From positions 1 to 27,188 of the forward strand of contig CAYXSW010000021.1 in the NCBI GenBank assembly GCA_964467915.1: a DNA stretch of 27,188 bases, in the 5' to 3' direction. The notes beneath the pieces were generated by a model. That model made no database searches and was not told the DNA's origin. It saw only the letters and a list, made by a program, of their open reading frames with translations. Within the stretch, counting starts at the first letter, position 1. Each line of letters begins with the position of its first letter. This stretch comes from MED-G16 sp964467915 (lineage in GTDB: Bacteria > Bacteroidota > Bacteroidia > Cytophagales > MED-G16). The position numbers were made by a program, and so were the translations under genes. This document shows positions 7,165 through 14,628 of the stretch, piece by piece.

Positions 7165-8519
7165 AAATAAAGCAGATATATACAACTTGCCTTTCTCAAG
7201 CTTCATATTACATAGAATCAAATGGTGAATGTATAATAATTGACCCAATCAAAGACACTGAGGAATATGATAAGCTTATCAAAAAAAATAAATCTAGATT
7301 AAAATATGTTTTAGAAACACATTTTCATGCAGATTTTATTTCGGGTCATCTTGAGCTTTCAAATAAATATAATGTTCCTATAGTCTTTGGACCTAACTCT
7401 AATACATCATTTAAATCTAAATCTCTAAATGATCAAGATATTATAAATTTGGGCAATATTAACATAAAAGTTATACACACTCCTGGTCACACTTTAGAAT
7501 CTGTATGTTATCTTTTATATGATGAAAAAAATGTAGAAAAAGCATTATTTACTGGTGATACACTTTTTGTTGGAGATATAGGAAGACCTGATCTTGCTGT
7601 TAACCATAACTTATCTGTAAGTGATTTAGCATCAATGCTATATGATTCGTTGTATAATAAAATATTAAAATTAAATGATAAAGTATTAATTTATCCTGCT
7701 CATGGCTCAGGTACTCAATGTGGAAAAAATCTATCTCAAGAAACTTATTCAACTTTATATGATCAAAAACAAAACAATTATGCTCTTAAATTTAAATCTA
7801 AAAAAGATTTCGTTAATTCTATTACTAAGGATTTGCCATCTGCCCCAGAATATTTTAAAGATTCAGCGTATCTAAATAAAGATGGATATAAAAATAATGC
7901 TGAAATAATAAATAAAAGTTTAAAAATTATTTCTACTGCAAAACTTAAAAATCACTTAGAATCTGGATTTTTAGTCTTAGATACGCGGAAGCCAAAAGAT
8001 TTTTTAAGGAATCACATAAGAAATTCTTTAAATATTCCTTTAGATGGAAAATATGCTATTACTGCTGCAAATTTAATTGGTATTAAGAAGGCTGTAATTT
8101 TAGTTTGTGATAAAAATAATGTAAATGAAAGTATTGTAAGATTAAATAGGGTAGGTTTTGAAAACATATTAGGGTACTATGACATTGGAAATTCAATCCC
8201 AAAAGATTTAACCTTGACCATAAAAAACATAAATGCAAGCAAAGTTCATAATATTGAAAATTTTGAATATTTAGATGTAAGAACAAAAGATGAGTTTGAT
8301 GTAAAACATGTAGATAATGCAATTAACATCCCACTTTATGAGTTAAACGAATCGATTAATTTATTAAATAATGATTCAAATTACATAGTTTATTGTCGTT
8401 CTGGATATAGATCAAGTGTAGCTTCATCTATTCTTAAAAGGAATAAAATAAATAATATTATCAATGTTTCAGGAGGGTTTAATGGTTTAGTTAAGAACGA
8501 TTTAATTTCTTTTATTTAA
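7161..8519 (+). CDS. persulfide dioxygenase-like metallo-beta-lactamase fused to two rhodanese domains
   Basis: A 452-residue fusion. Residues 1-about 245 form a metallo-beta-lactamase fold of the ETHE1/persulfide-dioxygenase type: THFHAD (His54, His56, Asp58), TPGH (His110), TGDTLF (Asp133) and YPAHGSGTQCG (His181). In that family His54, His110 and Asp133 would hold the iron. Residues about 255-345 form a first rhodanese domain whose loop VCDKNNVNES keeps a Cys (316) but lacks the Arg-Ser of an active loop, so it is probably inactive. Residues about 362-450 form a second rhodanese with an intact CRSGYRS loop (Cys412). The order MBL-rhodanese-rhodanese resembles CstB of Staphylococcus, which oxidises persulfide and makes thiosulfate. 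It overlaps the thioredoxin gene by 4 bases and is followed by a hairpin terminator. No sulfide:quinone oxidoreductase gene lies in the window. Confidence 0.9.
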   Translation: MKIKQIYTTCLSQASYYIESNGECIIIDPIKDTEEYDKLIKKNKSRLKYVLETHFHADFISGHLELSNKYNVPIVFGPNSNTSFKSKSLNDQDIINLGNINIKVIHTPGHTLESVCYLLYDEKNVEKALFTGDTLFVGDIGRPDLAVNHNLSVSDLASMLYDSLYNKILKLNDKVLIYPAHGSGTQCGKNLSQETYSTLYDQKQNNYALKFKSKKDFVNSITKDLPSAPEYFKDSAYLNKDGYKNNAEIINKSLKIISTAKLKNHLESGFLVLDTRKPKDFLRNHIRNSLNIPLDGKYAITAANLIGIKKAVILVCDKNNVNESIVRLNRVGFENILGYYDIGNSIPKDLTLTIKNINASKVHNIENFEYLDVRTKDEFDVKHVDNAINIPLYELNESINLLNNDSNYIVYCRSGYRSSVASSILKRNKINNIINVSGGFNGLVKNDLISFI

Positions 8520-8559
8520 ATAAGTAAATTTTTTTTAAATAAAAATAAAATAAATAAAA

Positions 8560-8587
8560 AAAGAGGCTATTACATAATAGCCTCTTT
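8560..8587. terminator. bidirectional rho-independent terminator
   Basis: A perfect 12-bp stem (AAAGAGGCTATT at 8560-8571 with AATAGCCTCTTT at 8576-8587) closes a 4-base ACAT loop. It is flanked by an A-rich run on the left and T-rich sequence on the right, so it can terminate both the persulfide dioxygenase transcript (+) and the groESL transcript (-), whose stop codons face each other here. Confidence 0.9.
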
Positions 8588-8615
8588 CTTCAATTAGGTC
8601 TTAATTGTATGTTTT

Positions 8616-10250
8616 TTACATCATACCACCCATACCGCCACCTGGAGGCATTGGAGGAGGAGTAGGTGCCTCAGTCTCAGGTTCATCAACCACTACACAT
8701 TCAGTTGTAATTAATAAACCTGCAATAGATGCAGCGTTCTCAAGAGCTAATCTTGATACTTTAGTTGGATCAATTATACCAGCCTTGAACATAGATTCAA
8801 ACTTATCCAGAGCAGCATTATATCCGTAATCACCTTTTCCTTCTTTGATTTTTTGAATAACTACAGAACCTTCACCACCTGAATTTTCAACTATAGTTCT
8901 GATTGGAGACTCTAATGCTGTTTTAACTATTAAAATACCAGTATTTTGATCATCGTTTTCAAGTTCTAATGAGTCCAAAGAACTTATTGCCCTTAAAAAA
9001 GCAGTTCCACCACCTGCAACGATTCCTTCTTGAACAGCAGCTCTAGTTGCATGTAAAGCATCATCAACTCTATCTTTTTTCTCTTTCATCTCAACTTCAG
9101 TTGCAGCTCCAACATATAAAATTGCTACACCACCAGAAAGTTTAGCTAGCCTTTCCTGTAGTTTTTCTTTGTCATACTCTGATGTAGTAGATTCAATTTG
9201 CTTTTTAATTTGATTAACTCTAGCAGTTATATCAGCTTTTTTACCAGCACCACTTACAACTGTAGTATTGTCTTTATCGATATTTACTTTTTCAGCAGTC
9301 CCTAAATAATCAATAGTTGCGCTTTCTAGTTTATATCCTCTTTCTTCTGATATAACAGTTCCTCCTGTTAGAATTGCTAAATCCTCTAACATAGCTTTTC
9401 TTCTATCTCCAAACCCTGGAGCTTTAACTGCTGCTATTTTCAATGCACCTCTTATTTTATTAACAACAATTGTTGCTAATGCTTCTCCTTCAATATCTTC
9501 TGCTATAATTAATAATGGTTTTCCAGTTTGTGAAACAGCTTCTAATACTGGCAGTAATTCTTTCATTGCGGAAATCTTCTTATCATATATTAATATATAA
9601 GGGTTTTCTAATTCTGCTTCCATTTTATCACTATTAGTCACAAAATATGGAGATAAATACCCTCTATCAAATTGCATCCCCTCAACAGTTTTGACATCAG
9701 TCTCAGTACCTTTAGCTTCCTCAACAGTAATGACACCATCTTTTCCTACTTTGTCCATTGCATCAGCTATCATTTTTCCAATTTCATGGTCGTTATTTGC
9801 TGAAACTGTGGCAACTTGGGATATTTCACTTGAATCTTTAATATCTTTTGACTGAGATTTTAAATTTCCAACAACTGATTTAACAGCGCTTTCAATTCCT
9901 CTTTTTAAATCCATAGGATTAGCACCAGCAGCTACATTTTTTATTCCAGTGTTAAATATTGCTTGAGCTAAAACAGTCGCAGTAGTAGTACCGTCTCCAG
10001 CATCATCAGCAGTTTTAGAAGCTACCTCTTTAACAAGTTGTGCTCCCATATTTTCAACAGGATCTTTAAGATCAATTTCTTTAGCTACTGAAACTCCATC
10101 CTTAGTGACAATAGGAGCTCCAAATTTTTTGTCAAGTATAACGTTTCTTCCTTTAGGCCCTAATGTAACTTTAACTGCATTTGCTAAAACATCAACTCCT
10201 TTTCTGAGATTTTCTCTAGACTCAGTATTAAAATGTATTTCTTTTGCCAT
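8616..10250 (-). CDS. groEL: chaperonin GroEL (Hsp60)
   Basis: A 544-residue GroEL, the 60-kDa chaperonin that forms two stacked seven-subunit rings and folds proteins in an ATP-driven cycle with GroES. Conserved signatures are visible throughout: TLGPKGRNV at 29-36, the nucleotide-binding GDGTTT with Asp86, KAPGFGDRR in the apical domain, and AAVQEGIVAGGG near 402-413. The protein ends with the typical flexible tail rich in Gly and Met (PPGGGMGGMM). Length and sequence are ordinary. The gene follows groES by 21 bases and ends 29 bases from the bidirectional terminator. Expression should depend on the promoters upstream of groES. Confidence 0.99.
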   Translation of the reverse strand: MAKEIHFNTESRENLRKGVDVLANAVKVTLGPKGRNVILDKKFGAPIVTKDGVSVAKEIDLKDPVENMGAQLVKEVASKTADDAGDGTTTATVLAQAIFNTGIKNVAAGANPMDLKRGIESAVKSVVGNLKSQSKDIKDSSEISQVATVSANNDHEIGKMIADAMDKVGKDGVITVEEAKGTETDVKTVEGMQFDRGYLSPYFVTNSDKMEAELENPYILIYDKKISAMKELLPVLEAVSQTGKPLLIIAEDIEGEALATIVVNKIRGALKIAAVKAPGFGDRRKAMLEDLAILTGGTVISEERGYKLESATIDYLGTAEKVNIDKDNTTVVSGAGKKADITARVNQIKKQIESTTSEYDKEKLQERLAKLSGGVAILYVGAATEVEMKEKKDRVDDALHATRAAVQEGIVAGGGTAFLRAISSLDSLELENDDQNTGILIVKTALESPIRTIVENSGGEGSVVIQKIKEGKGDYGYNAALDKFESMFKAGIIDPTKVSRLALENAASIAGLLITTECVVVDEPETEAPTPPPMPPGGGMGGMM

Positions 10251-10271
10251 TATATTATATTTATTATTTTA

Positions 10272-10550
10272 TTAAACAATTCCAAAAATGTCTGATTCTT
10301 TCATTATAAGGTAATCTGTATCTGAAATTGTTAACTCAGTTCCAGAATATTTCCCGTATAAAACTTTATCACCAACCTTTACACTCATCTTATGATCAGA
10401 TGTACCAATTCCAACTGCTACAATTTTGCCCTTTTGAGGTTTTTCCTTTGCTGTATCTGGTATAATTATTCCAGATGCGGTCTTTTCTTCTGCTGCTTCA
10501 GGTTCTACTAGAACTCTGTCTGCTAGCGGTTTAAAATTAACATTTGCCAT
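10272..10550 (-). CDS. groES: co-chaperonin GroES (Hsp10)
   Basis: A 92-residue GroES, the heptameric lid of the GroEL folding chamber. KPLADRVLVEP at 7-17 and the mobile loop EEKTASGIIIP at about 21-31, whose hydrophobic IIIP contacts GroEL, are clear. DKVLYGKYSGTEL and the C-terminal LIMKESDIFGIV match the family ending. It is separated from secG by 93 bases, by far the largest gap in the minus-strand block. That gap carries two overlapping candidate promoters, so groESL can probably be transcribed on its own as well as by read-through from miaB. No CIRCE inverted repeat (the HrcA operator) is present. Confidence 0.99.
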   Translation of the reverse strand: MANVNFKPLADRVLVEPEAAEEKTASGIIIPDTAKEKPQKGKIVAVGIGTSDHKMSVKVGDKVLYGKYSGTELTISDTDYLIMKESDIFGIV

Positions 10551-10586
10551 ATTTTTATGTATTTAAAGTTATTTATGATTTTATAA

Positions 10587-10602
10587 TGCATTTTCTGTGC
10601 CA
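10587..10602 (-). promoter_or_regulatory. candidate sigma-54 (-24/-12) promoter of groESL
   Basis: Read on the minus strand, 10602-10587 is TGGCACAGAAAATGCA. The sigma-54 consensus is TGGCAC-N5-TTGCA. The -24 hexamer is perfect, the GG (10601-10600) to GC (10589-10588) spacing is exactly 10 bases, and the -12 block differs only at its first base. Transcription would start near 10576, giving a leader of about 26 bases before the groES ATG at 10550. A sigma-54 activator gene (11940-13169) lies upstream on the same strand. The match is strong for DNA of this composition, but use of the site is untested and a housekeeping promoter overlaps it. Confidence 0.6.
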
Positions 10603-10629
10603 AAATATAAGTTTTGTCATTTTGTCAAA
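10601..10629 (-). promoter_or_regulatory. candidate housekeeping promoter of groESL, with tandem TGACAAAA
   Basis: On the minus strand, TTTG (10629-10626), a 16-base spacer and TATATTTTG (10609-10601) approximate the Bacteroidota promoter, with one extra base in the -7 element. The spacer region holds an exact tandem repeat TGACAAAA-TGACAAAA at 10627-10612. The final G of the -7 element is also the first G of the sigma-54 -24 GG, so the two promoters would compete for the same DNA. Confidence 0.4.
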
Positions 10630-10643
10630 AAATAAAAATTTTA

Positions 10644-10997
10644 TTAAAGAATTGAATCTAATTCTTGAGGTAATTCTCCAATTTCATTTGGGTTTGGACT
10701 ACTCTGTATGACATTTTGTTCATTTGCTCTGTCTATATTAGGACTTAAGCCATCGATATTGTTGTCTGTTTTTGTTAAAAATAAGTTAGATAGTAATGTT
10801 AGAACTACAATTGAAATTGCTAATGTCCATGTTGCTTTTTCTAATAAATCATTAGTTTTTTGTACTCCCATGAACTGATTTGAACTACTACCTCCAAATT
10901 GAGATGATAAACCTCCGCCTTTAGAATTTTGAACTAAAACTACTAAAATAAGTAGTACAGAAATAAAAATTATAATACCTACTATTAATGGATACAT
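10644..10997 (-). CDS. secG: SecG, preprotein translocase subunit
   Basis: A 117-residue SecG, the small membrane subunit that assists SecYE and SecA in moving proteins across the inner membrane. The first membrane segment is at about 3-22, followed by the conserved VQNSKGGGLSSQFGGSSSNQFMGV turn (about 23-46), and then a second segment at about 56-75. The C-terminal tail (76-117) is polar, Asn/Pro/Glu-rich and longer than in E. coli-type minimal versions, as is common in Bacteroidota. It starts one base after the stop of the TPR-protein gene and lies 93 bases before groES. Confidence 0.94.
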   Translation of the reverse strand: MYPLIVGIIIFISVLLILVVLVQNSKGGGLSSQFGGSSSNQFMGVQKTNDLLEKATWTLAISIVVLTLLSNLFLTKTDNNIDGLSPNIDRANEQNVIQSSPNPNEIGELPQELDSIL

Positions 10998-10998
10998 T

Positions 10999-11433
10999 TT
11001 ACCTTTTTAATTTTTCAATTTTTTTTGCAAAGTAACTCTTTTTTTTCGAATTATTTGAGATAAGTTTTTTATAAATTTTAATAGCTTCTTTTATTTTATT
11101 CTGTTTAATGTAAATTTTAGCAAGATTTTCTGTTACAAATTCATCTTTTGTTATTGTTTCGTCAGCTAAATTTTTTGTTGATGATACTTTTTTTGATTTA
11201 GAAATTTTAGGTTGATTTTTAATAAAATCTGATAAAATATTATTTACATTAAAATTATTATTTGTAATAAAATCTTTCAAAATTTCCCTTTTTGGATGTC
11301 TAATTGAAAGAGAATTTAAATCATCATTATATTTATTATCAATATTTCCTGATAATTTTAGTAAATAGGGTAAGAAAAAATATTGATGATCTCTAATTAG
11401 TTTTTTTATTTCTGAGTGTTTAATATTTTTCAT
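10999..11433 (-). CDS. small TPR-like protein of the lptE-secG operon
   Basis: I do not recognise a named family. The 144-residue protein is very Lys/Asn/Ile-rich. Its N-terminal helix region (IRDHQYFFLPYLLKLSG) precedes a conserved-looking SLSIRHPKREIL segment (about 42-53). The C-terminal 35 residues (TENLAKIYIKQNKIKEAIKIYKKLIS) look like a single tetratricopeptide repeat: an A/Y pattern with the Ala and Tyr anchor positions of TPR helices. No signal peptide or membrane segment is visible, so it is likely cytoplasmic. Single-base gaps on both sides place it firmly in one operon between lptE and secG, which hints at a structural or assembly role in the envelope. That is only guilt by association. 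Confidence 0.7.
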   Translation of the reverse strand: MKNIKHSEIKKLIRDHQYFFLPYLLKLSGNIDNKYNDDLNSLSIRHPKREILKDFITNNNFNVNNILSDFIKNQPKISKSKKVSSTKNLADETITKDEFVTENLAKIYIKQNKIKEAIKIYKKLISNNSKKKSYFAKKIEKLKR

Positions 11434-11434
11434 T

Positions 11435-11956
11435 TTACCAATTTGCTACTGATGCATTAAAAATATCTAAAATAATTTGATCAAAAATTTCATCTAAAAA
11501 CTCCTGTTCATTTGAAGAAAGTTCTTCTGTATTTTGATTAAAATCTTTAAAGAAAGAAAACGACTTATTTTCATAATTAAATTGATCATCAATATTATTA
11601 AAGTATGTGGCATTCACCCTAACTGTAAGTCTAGTAAGACCAGTGAAATATTGAGAGTTTCTTCCTCCTTCAGCAGTTGGTGCAACCGGAGATAATGAAA
11701 AATCTTCTATAGTTCCTTCAATTTCTAAGTCTCCACCTTCTTCAACCAAAGTTAAACTTGTATTTCTTTCAAAATAATCTTTAATTTTTTCATTAAATAA
11801 CACACTCATATTCGATGGTCCTAGAGGTGAGTTATTAAAGAAATTTTGAAATGAGATTGTTTTGACCTCAGGTGATATGGATGCCCCTGTAAATGAATAT
11901 ATTCCACAAGCATTTAATGTAATTGAAATTAATAGATAACTAATGATCTTTTTCAA
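11435..11956 (-). CDS. lptE: LptE-like LPS-assembly lipoprotein, TTG start
   Basis: Matches the LptE-like lipoproteins of Bacteroidota, which partner LptD to insert lipopolysaccharide into the outer membrane. I place the start at TTG (11956-11954). From there the protein begins MKKIISYLLISITLNAC, a textbook lipoprotein signal with lipobox L14-N-A-C17. The mature part GIYSFTGASISPEVKTISFQNF is typical, as are the later FERNTSLTLV and DLEIEGTIEDF (the strand pattern of the LptE fold). The length is 173 residues. An ATG-initiated frame exists at 12019, but it would add 21 charged residues ahead of the signal and overlap the sigma-54 activator's helix-turn-helix by 80 bases. With TTG the overlap is 17 bases, suggesting translational coupling. 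One base separates it from the TPR gene downstream. Confidence 0.82.
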   Translation of the reverse strand: MKKIISYLLISITLNACGIYSFTGASISPEVKTISFQNFFNNSPLGPSNMSVLFNEKIKDYFERNTSLTLVEEGGDLEIEGTIEDFSLSPVAPTAEGGRNSQYFTGLTRLTVRVNATYFNNIDDQFNYENKSFSFFKDFNQNTEELSSNEQEFLDEIFDQIILDIFNASVANW

Positions 11957-13169
11957 GTTTATAATATTTAATTTTTCTGTAAAGTGTTCTCTCTGATATT
12001 CCAAGATCTTTTGCGGCATGTTTTCTTTTATTTTTATTTTTTAATAATGCCTTAATAATTAATTCTTTTTCTTTTGACTCAATACTTAAAGATTCATTCT
12101 CATTAACTACTTCAGTAACTTCTTGGTATTGGTTTTTATTATCATAATCTAACTTTTTATCAATAATTAATTCTTTTTCATATCCTTTATTGTCATCTAA
12201 TAGCATTTCTTTAGTCTTCCCTGTCAGAGTTGAATTATTATCACTTATAATATTATCAATAATTTTTTTCATTTCATTAACATCATTTTTCAGATCAAAT
12301 AATATCTTATACAAAATATCTCTCTCGTTATAATTATCATCTACGTTATCATCATGATTTCTTTTTAACACAGGTAAATTAGAGTTATTAGGTAAATATT
12401 TTTTAAGCAAATCTTCTGATATATTTCTATCAATTTCTAATATTGATATTTGCTCAGTTAAATTCTTTAACTCTCTTATATTTCCAGGAAATCTGTACTT
12501 TGATAATAAAACTTTTCCCTTTTCATCTAATCTAACTGGTTCCATACTATTTTTATCAGAGAAGTCTGAAGCAAATTTTCTAAAAAGAAGACTTATGTCT
12601 TCTCCTCTTTCCCTTAATGGAGGTACTATTATTGGTACAGTATTTAATCTATAATAAAGATCCTCTCTGAATTTTCTTTTATCTACAGCTTCTTTGAGTT
12701 TAACATTAGTTGCAGCTATAATCCTGACATTAGTTTTTTGTACCTTAGAAGATCCTACTTTAATAAATTCACCATTTTCTAATATTCTAAGTAATCTCGA
12801 TTGTGTAGACAGTGGCATTTCTCCAATTTCATCTAAAAAGATTGTTCCACCGTCAGTAACCTCAAAATATCCTTTTCTGGATTCATTTGCTCCAGTGAAT
12901 GATCCCTTTTCATGACCAAAAAGTTCGGAGTCAATAGTTCCCTCAGGGATTGCACCACAATTTACAGCGATAAATTGACCATGTTTCCTTTTACTCATGT
13001 AATGAATTATTTTAGAAAAACTTTCTTTACCAGTTCCACTTTCTCCTGTTATTAAAACAGTCATGTCTGTTGGAGCAACTTGAGTTGCAACCTGTATAGC
13101 ATGATTAAGGCTATTTGAATTGCCTATTATACCAAACTTTTGTTTTATAGATTTTATTTTATCTAACAT
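11940..13169 (-). CDS. sigma-54-dependent transcriptional activator without receiver domain
   Basis: A 409-residue bacterial enhancer-binding protein. The AAA+ domain starts almost at the N-terminus: Walker A GESGTGKE (42-49), the sigma-54-contacting loop GSFTGA (89-94), Walker B IFLDE (110-114), then NVRIIAATN and the arginine-finger region REDLYYRLNTVPI. There is no receiver, GAF or PAS domain, so activity is probably set by level, by a partner, or by the unusual linker. The linker (about 255-360) is acidic, Asn/Lys/Asp-rich and low in complexity. The C-terminus (about 365-409) is a Fis-type helix-turn-helix (AAKDLGISERTLYRKIKYY). The loop reads GSFTGA instead of GAFTGA. The gene overlaps miaB by 7 bases and lptE by 17. 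A candidate sigma-54 promoter stands before groES in the same block. Confidence 0.93.
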   Translation of the reverse strand: MLDKIKSIKQKFGIIGNSNSLNHAIQVATQVAPTDMTVLITGESGTGKESFSKIIHYMSKRKHGQFIAVNCGAIPEGTIDSELFGHEKGSFTGANESRKGYFEVTDGGTIFLDEIGEMPLSTQSRLLRILENGEFIKVGSSKVQKTNVRIIAATNVKLKEAVDKRKFREDLYYRLNTVPIIVPPLRERGEDISLLFRKFASDFSDKNSMEPVRLDEKGKVLLSKYRFPGNIRELKNLTEQISILEIDRNISEDLLKKYLPNNSNLPVLKRNHDDNVDDNYNERDILYKILFDLKNDVNEMKKIIDNIISDNNSTLTGKTKEMLLDDNKGYEKELIIDKKLDYDNKNQYQEVTEVVNENESLSIESKEKELIIKALLKNKNKRKHAAKDLGISERTLYRKIKYYKLEKDH

Positions 13170-14527
13170 ATCTCTCCAAATAATGTTGCTGAATTACAAT
13201 CTTTTACTTTTATGTCTACATAAGTTCCCATTAGATTTTCCTTTTTTGGAAATACTACTAATTTATTTCCTGATGTTCTTCCTTTAAGAAAATCTGAAGA
13301 TTTTTTTGATACACCATCAACCAAGACTTTATAGGTCTTATCTAAAGCAAATTTGTTCCTACTTAATGAATGCTTATTCTGCTTTTTGATAATTTCACTT
13401 AATCTCCTTTTTTTTGTTTCTAAACTTATATCATCTTGATATTTTCTCTGTGCTAAGGTCCCGGGTCTTTCAGAATAATAAAACATGTATGAATAATCAT
13501 ATATTACACTATCCATTAAAGATAGGGTATCATAATGTTCCTCCTCGGTCTCACTACAAAAACCAGTAATAAAGTCAGATGATATCCCACAATCATTTCC
13601 TACGATTGTTTTTATATCATTTATCTTATCAAGATACCAATGTCTATCGTATGTTCTATTCATTTTTTTTAAAATTCGAGAATTTCCACTTTGAGCAGGT
13701 AAATGAATATAATTACACACATTTTCATATTTTTTTATAACTTTTAACACATCATTAGTTATGTCTTTCGGATGTGATGTTGAAAATCTTACTCTTAAAT
13801 CTGAATTGATATTTGCTATCATTTCTAGAAGGTCTGAGAAAACAATTACATCTTTGATTTCTGTTAATTTTTCTAACTTTTTTTTGTTATTTGCTTCTTT
13901 AGACCATTTATATGAATCAACATTTTGTCCTAATAATGTAATCTCTTTATAGCCTTTTGAATATAAATTTCTTGCTTCCTCTACAATTGTGAGGGGATCT
14001 CTACTTCTTTCTCTTCCTCTTGTAAACGGGACAACACAGAAAGAGCACATATTATCACAACCTCTCATTATAGATATGAATGCTGTGATTCCATTAGAAT
14101 TTAACCTTACTGGCTCAATATTATCATAGGTTTCTTCTAGGGATAGTATTGTGTTGAATGACTTTTCTTTTTTTTGTAGTACGTTATAAATGAGTTTAGG
14201 GAGTTCTCGGTAAGAATCTGGCCCAGCTACAATATCAACTATTTTTTCTTCTTTAAGTAACTTCTCTTTTAATCTTTCAGCCATACACCCTAAGATTCCT
14301 ATTATAAGTGATGGTTTATTTTTCTTGATTATATTAATGTTTTTTAATCTGTTCCTTATTGTTTCTTCAGCTTTTTCTCTAATAGAACAAGTATTAATTA
14401 ATATTAAATCAGATTTTTCAATTGTATTTGTTATTGAATAACCTTCTTTTTTTAATATAGAGGCTACTATTTCACTATCTGAGAAGTTCATAGCACAACC
14501 ATAACTCTGAATAAACAATTTCTTCAT
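13163..14527 (-). CDS. miaB: MiaB, tRNA-2-methylthio-N6-isopentenyladenosine37 synthase
   Basis: A 454-residue radical-SAM methylthiotransferase that adds the ms2 group to i6A37 in tRNAs reading UNN codons. The N-terminal domain carries three Cys for the auxiliary [4Fe-4S] cluster: Cys11 (SYGCAMN), Cys47 (NTCSIR) and Cys81 (GCMAE). The radical-SAM motif is RGCDNMCSFCVVPFTRG with Cys157, Cys161 and Cys164. A C-terminal TRAM domain occupies about 385-450 (TYKVLVDGVSKKSSDFLKGRTSGN). CAMN and the VVPFTRGRERSR stretch favour MiaB over RimO or MtaB. It is the first gene of the minus-strand block and has a good candidate promoter (14542-14572). It overlaps the sigma-54 activator gene by 7 bases. Confidence 0.96.
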   Translation of the reverse strand: MKKLFIQSYGCAMNFSDSEIVASILKKEGYSITNTIEKSDLILINTCSIREKAEETIRNRLKNINIIKKNKPSLIIGILGCMAERLKEKLLKEEKIVDIVAGPDSYRELPKLIYNVLQKKEKSFNTILSLEETYDNIEPVRLNSNGITAFISIMRGCDNMCSFCVVPFTRGRERSRDPLTIVEEARNLYSKGYKEITLLGQNVDSYKWSKEANNKKKLEKLTEIKDVIVFSDLLEMIANINSDLRVRFSTSHPKDITNDVLKVIKKYENVCNYIHLPAQSGNSRILKKMNRTYDRHWYLDKINDIKTIVGNDCGISSDFITGFCSETEEEHYDTLSLMDSVIYDYSYMFYYSERPGTLAQRKYQDDISLETKKRRLSEIIKKQNKHSLSRNKFALDKTYKVLVDGVSKKSSDFLKGRTSGNKLVVFPKKENLMGTYVDIKVKDCNSATLFGEIC

Positions 14528-14541
14528 TTTTTAATTTTAGA

Positions 14542-14572
14542 CAAATTTACATTAAGACTGACAAAATGTCAA
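14542..14572 (-). promoter_or_regulatory. candidate promoter of the miaB operon
   Basis: On the minus strand, TTGACA (14572-14567), a 17-base spacer and TAAATTTG (14549-14542) give an exact Bacteroidota -7 element and a good -33 region. Transcription would start near 14535, about 8 bases before the miaB ATG (14527). This is the best housekeeping promoter match in the window. Confidence 0.55.
14559..14571. repeat. 13-bp inverted repeat TGACA-AAA-TGTCA over the miaB -33 region
   Basis: TGACAAAATGTCA at 14559-14571 is a perfect 5-bp inverted repeat around AAA. It covers the -33 element of the miaB promoter and lies in the divergent gap with the gene at 14629, so it could be an operator. It shares the 10-mer TGACAAAATG with the region upstream of groES. 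Confidence 0.45.
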
Positions 14573-14628
14573 TTGTGTTTTTTATATTAAATTGTTAATA
14601 TTGAATTAGATAACTTAACCCAGACATC

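Noticed and set aside
8605..8829. A 74-codon + strand frame rich in Pro and Gly opposite the groEL 3' end.
   Set aside because: It is the antisense of the GroEL Gly/Met tail (PPPMPPGGGMGG); the composition comes from the chaperonin codons, and it overlaps a certain gene.
14596..14603. TAATATTG as a -7 element for the beta-propeller gene at 14629.
   Set aside because: One mismatch and a poorly placed TTG 20 bases upstream; too weak in AT-rich DNA to list as a promoter.
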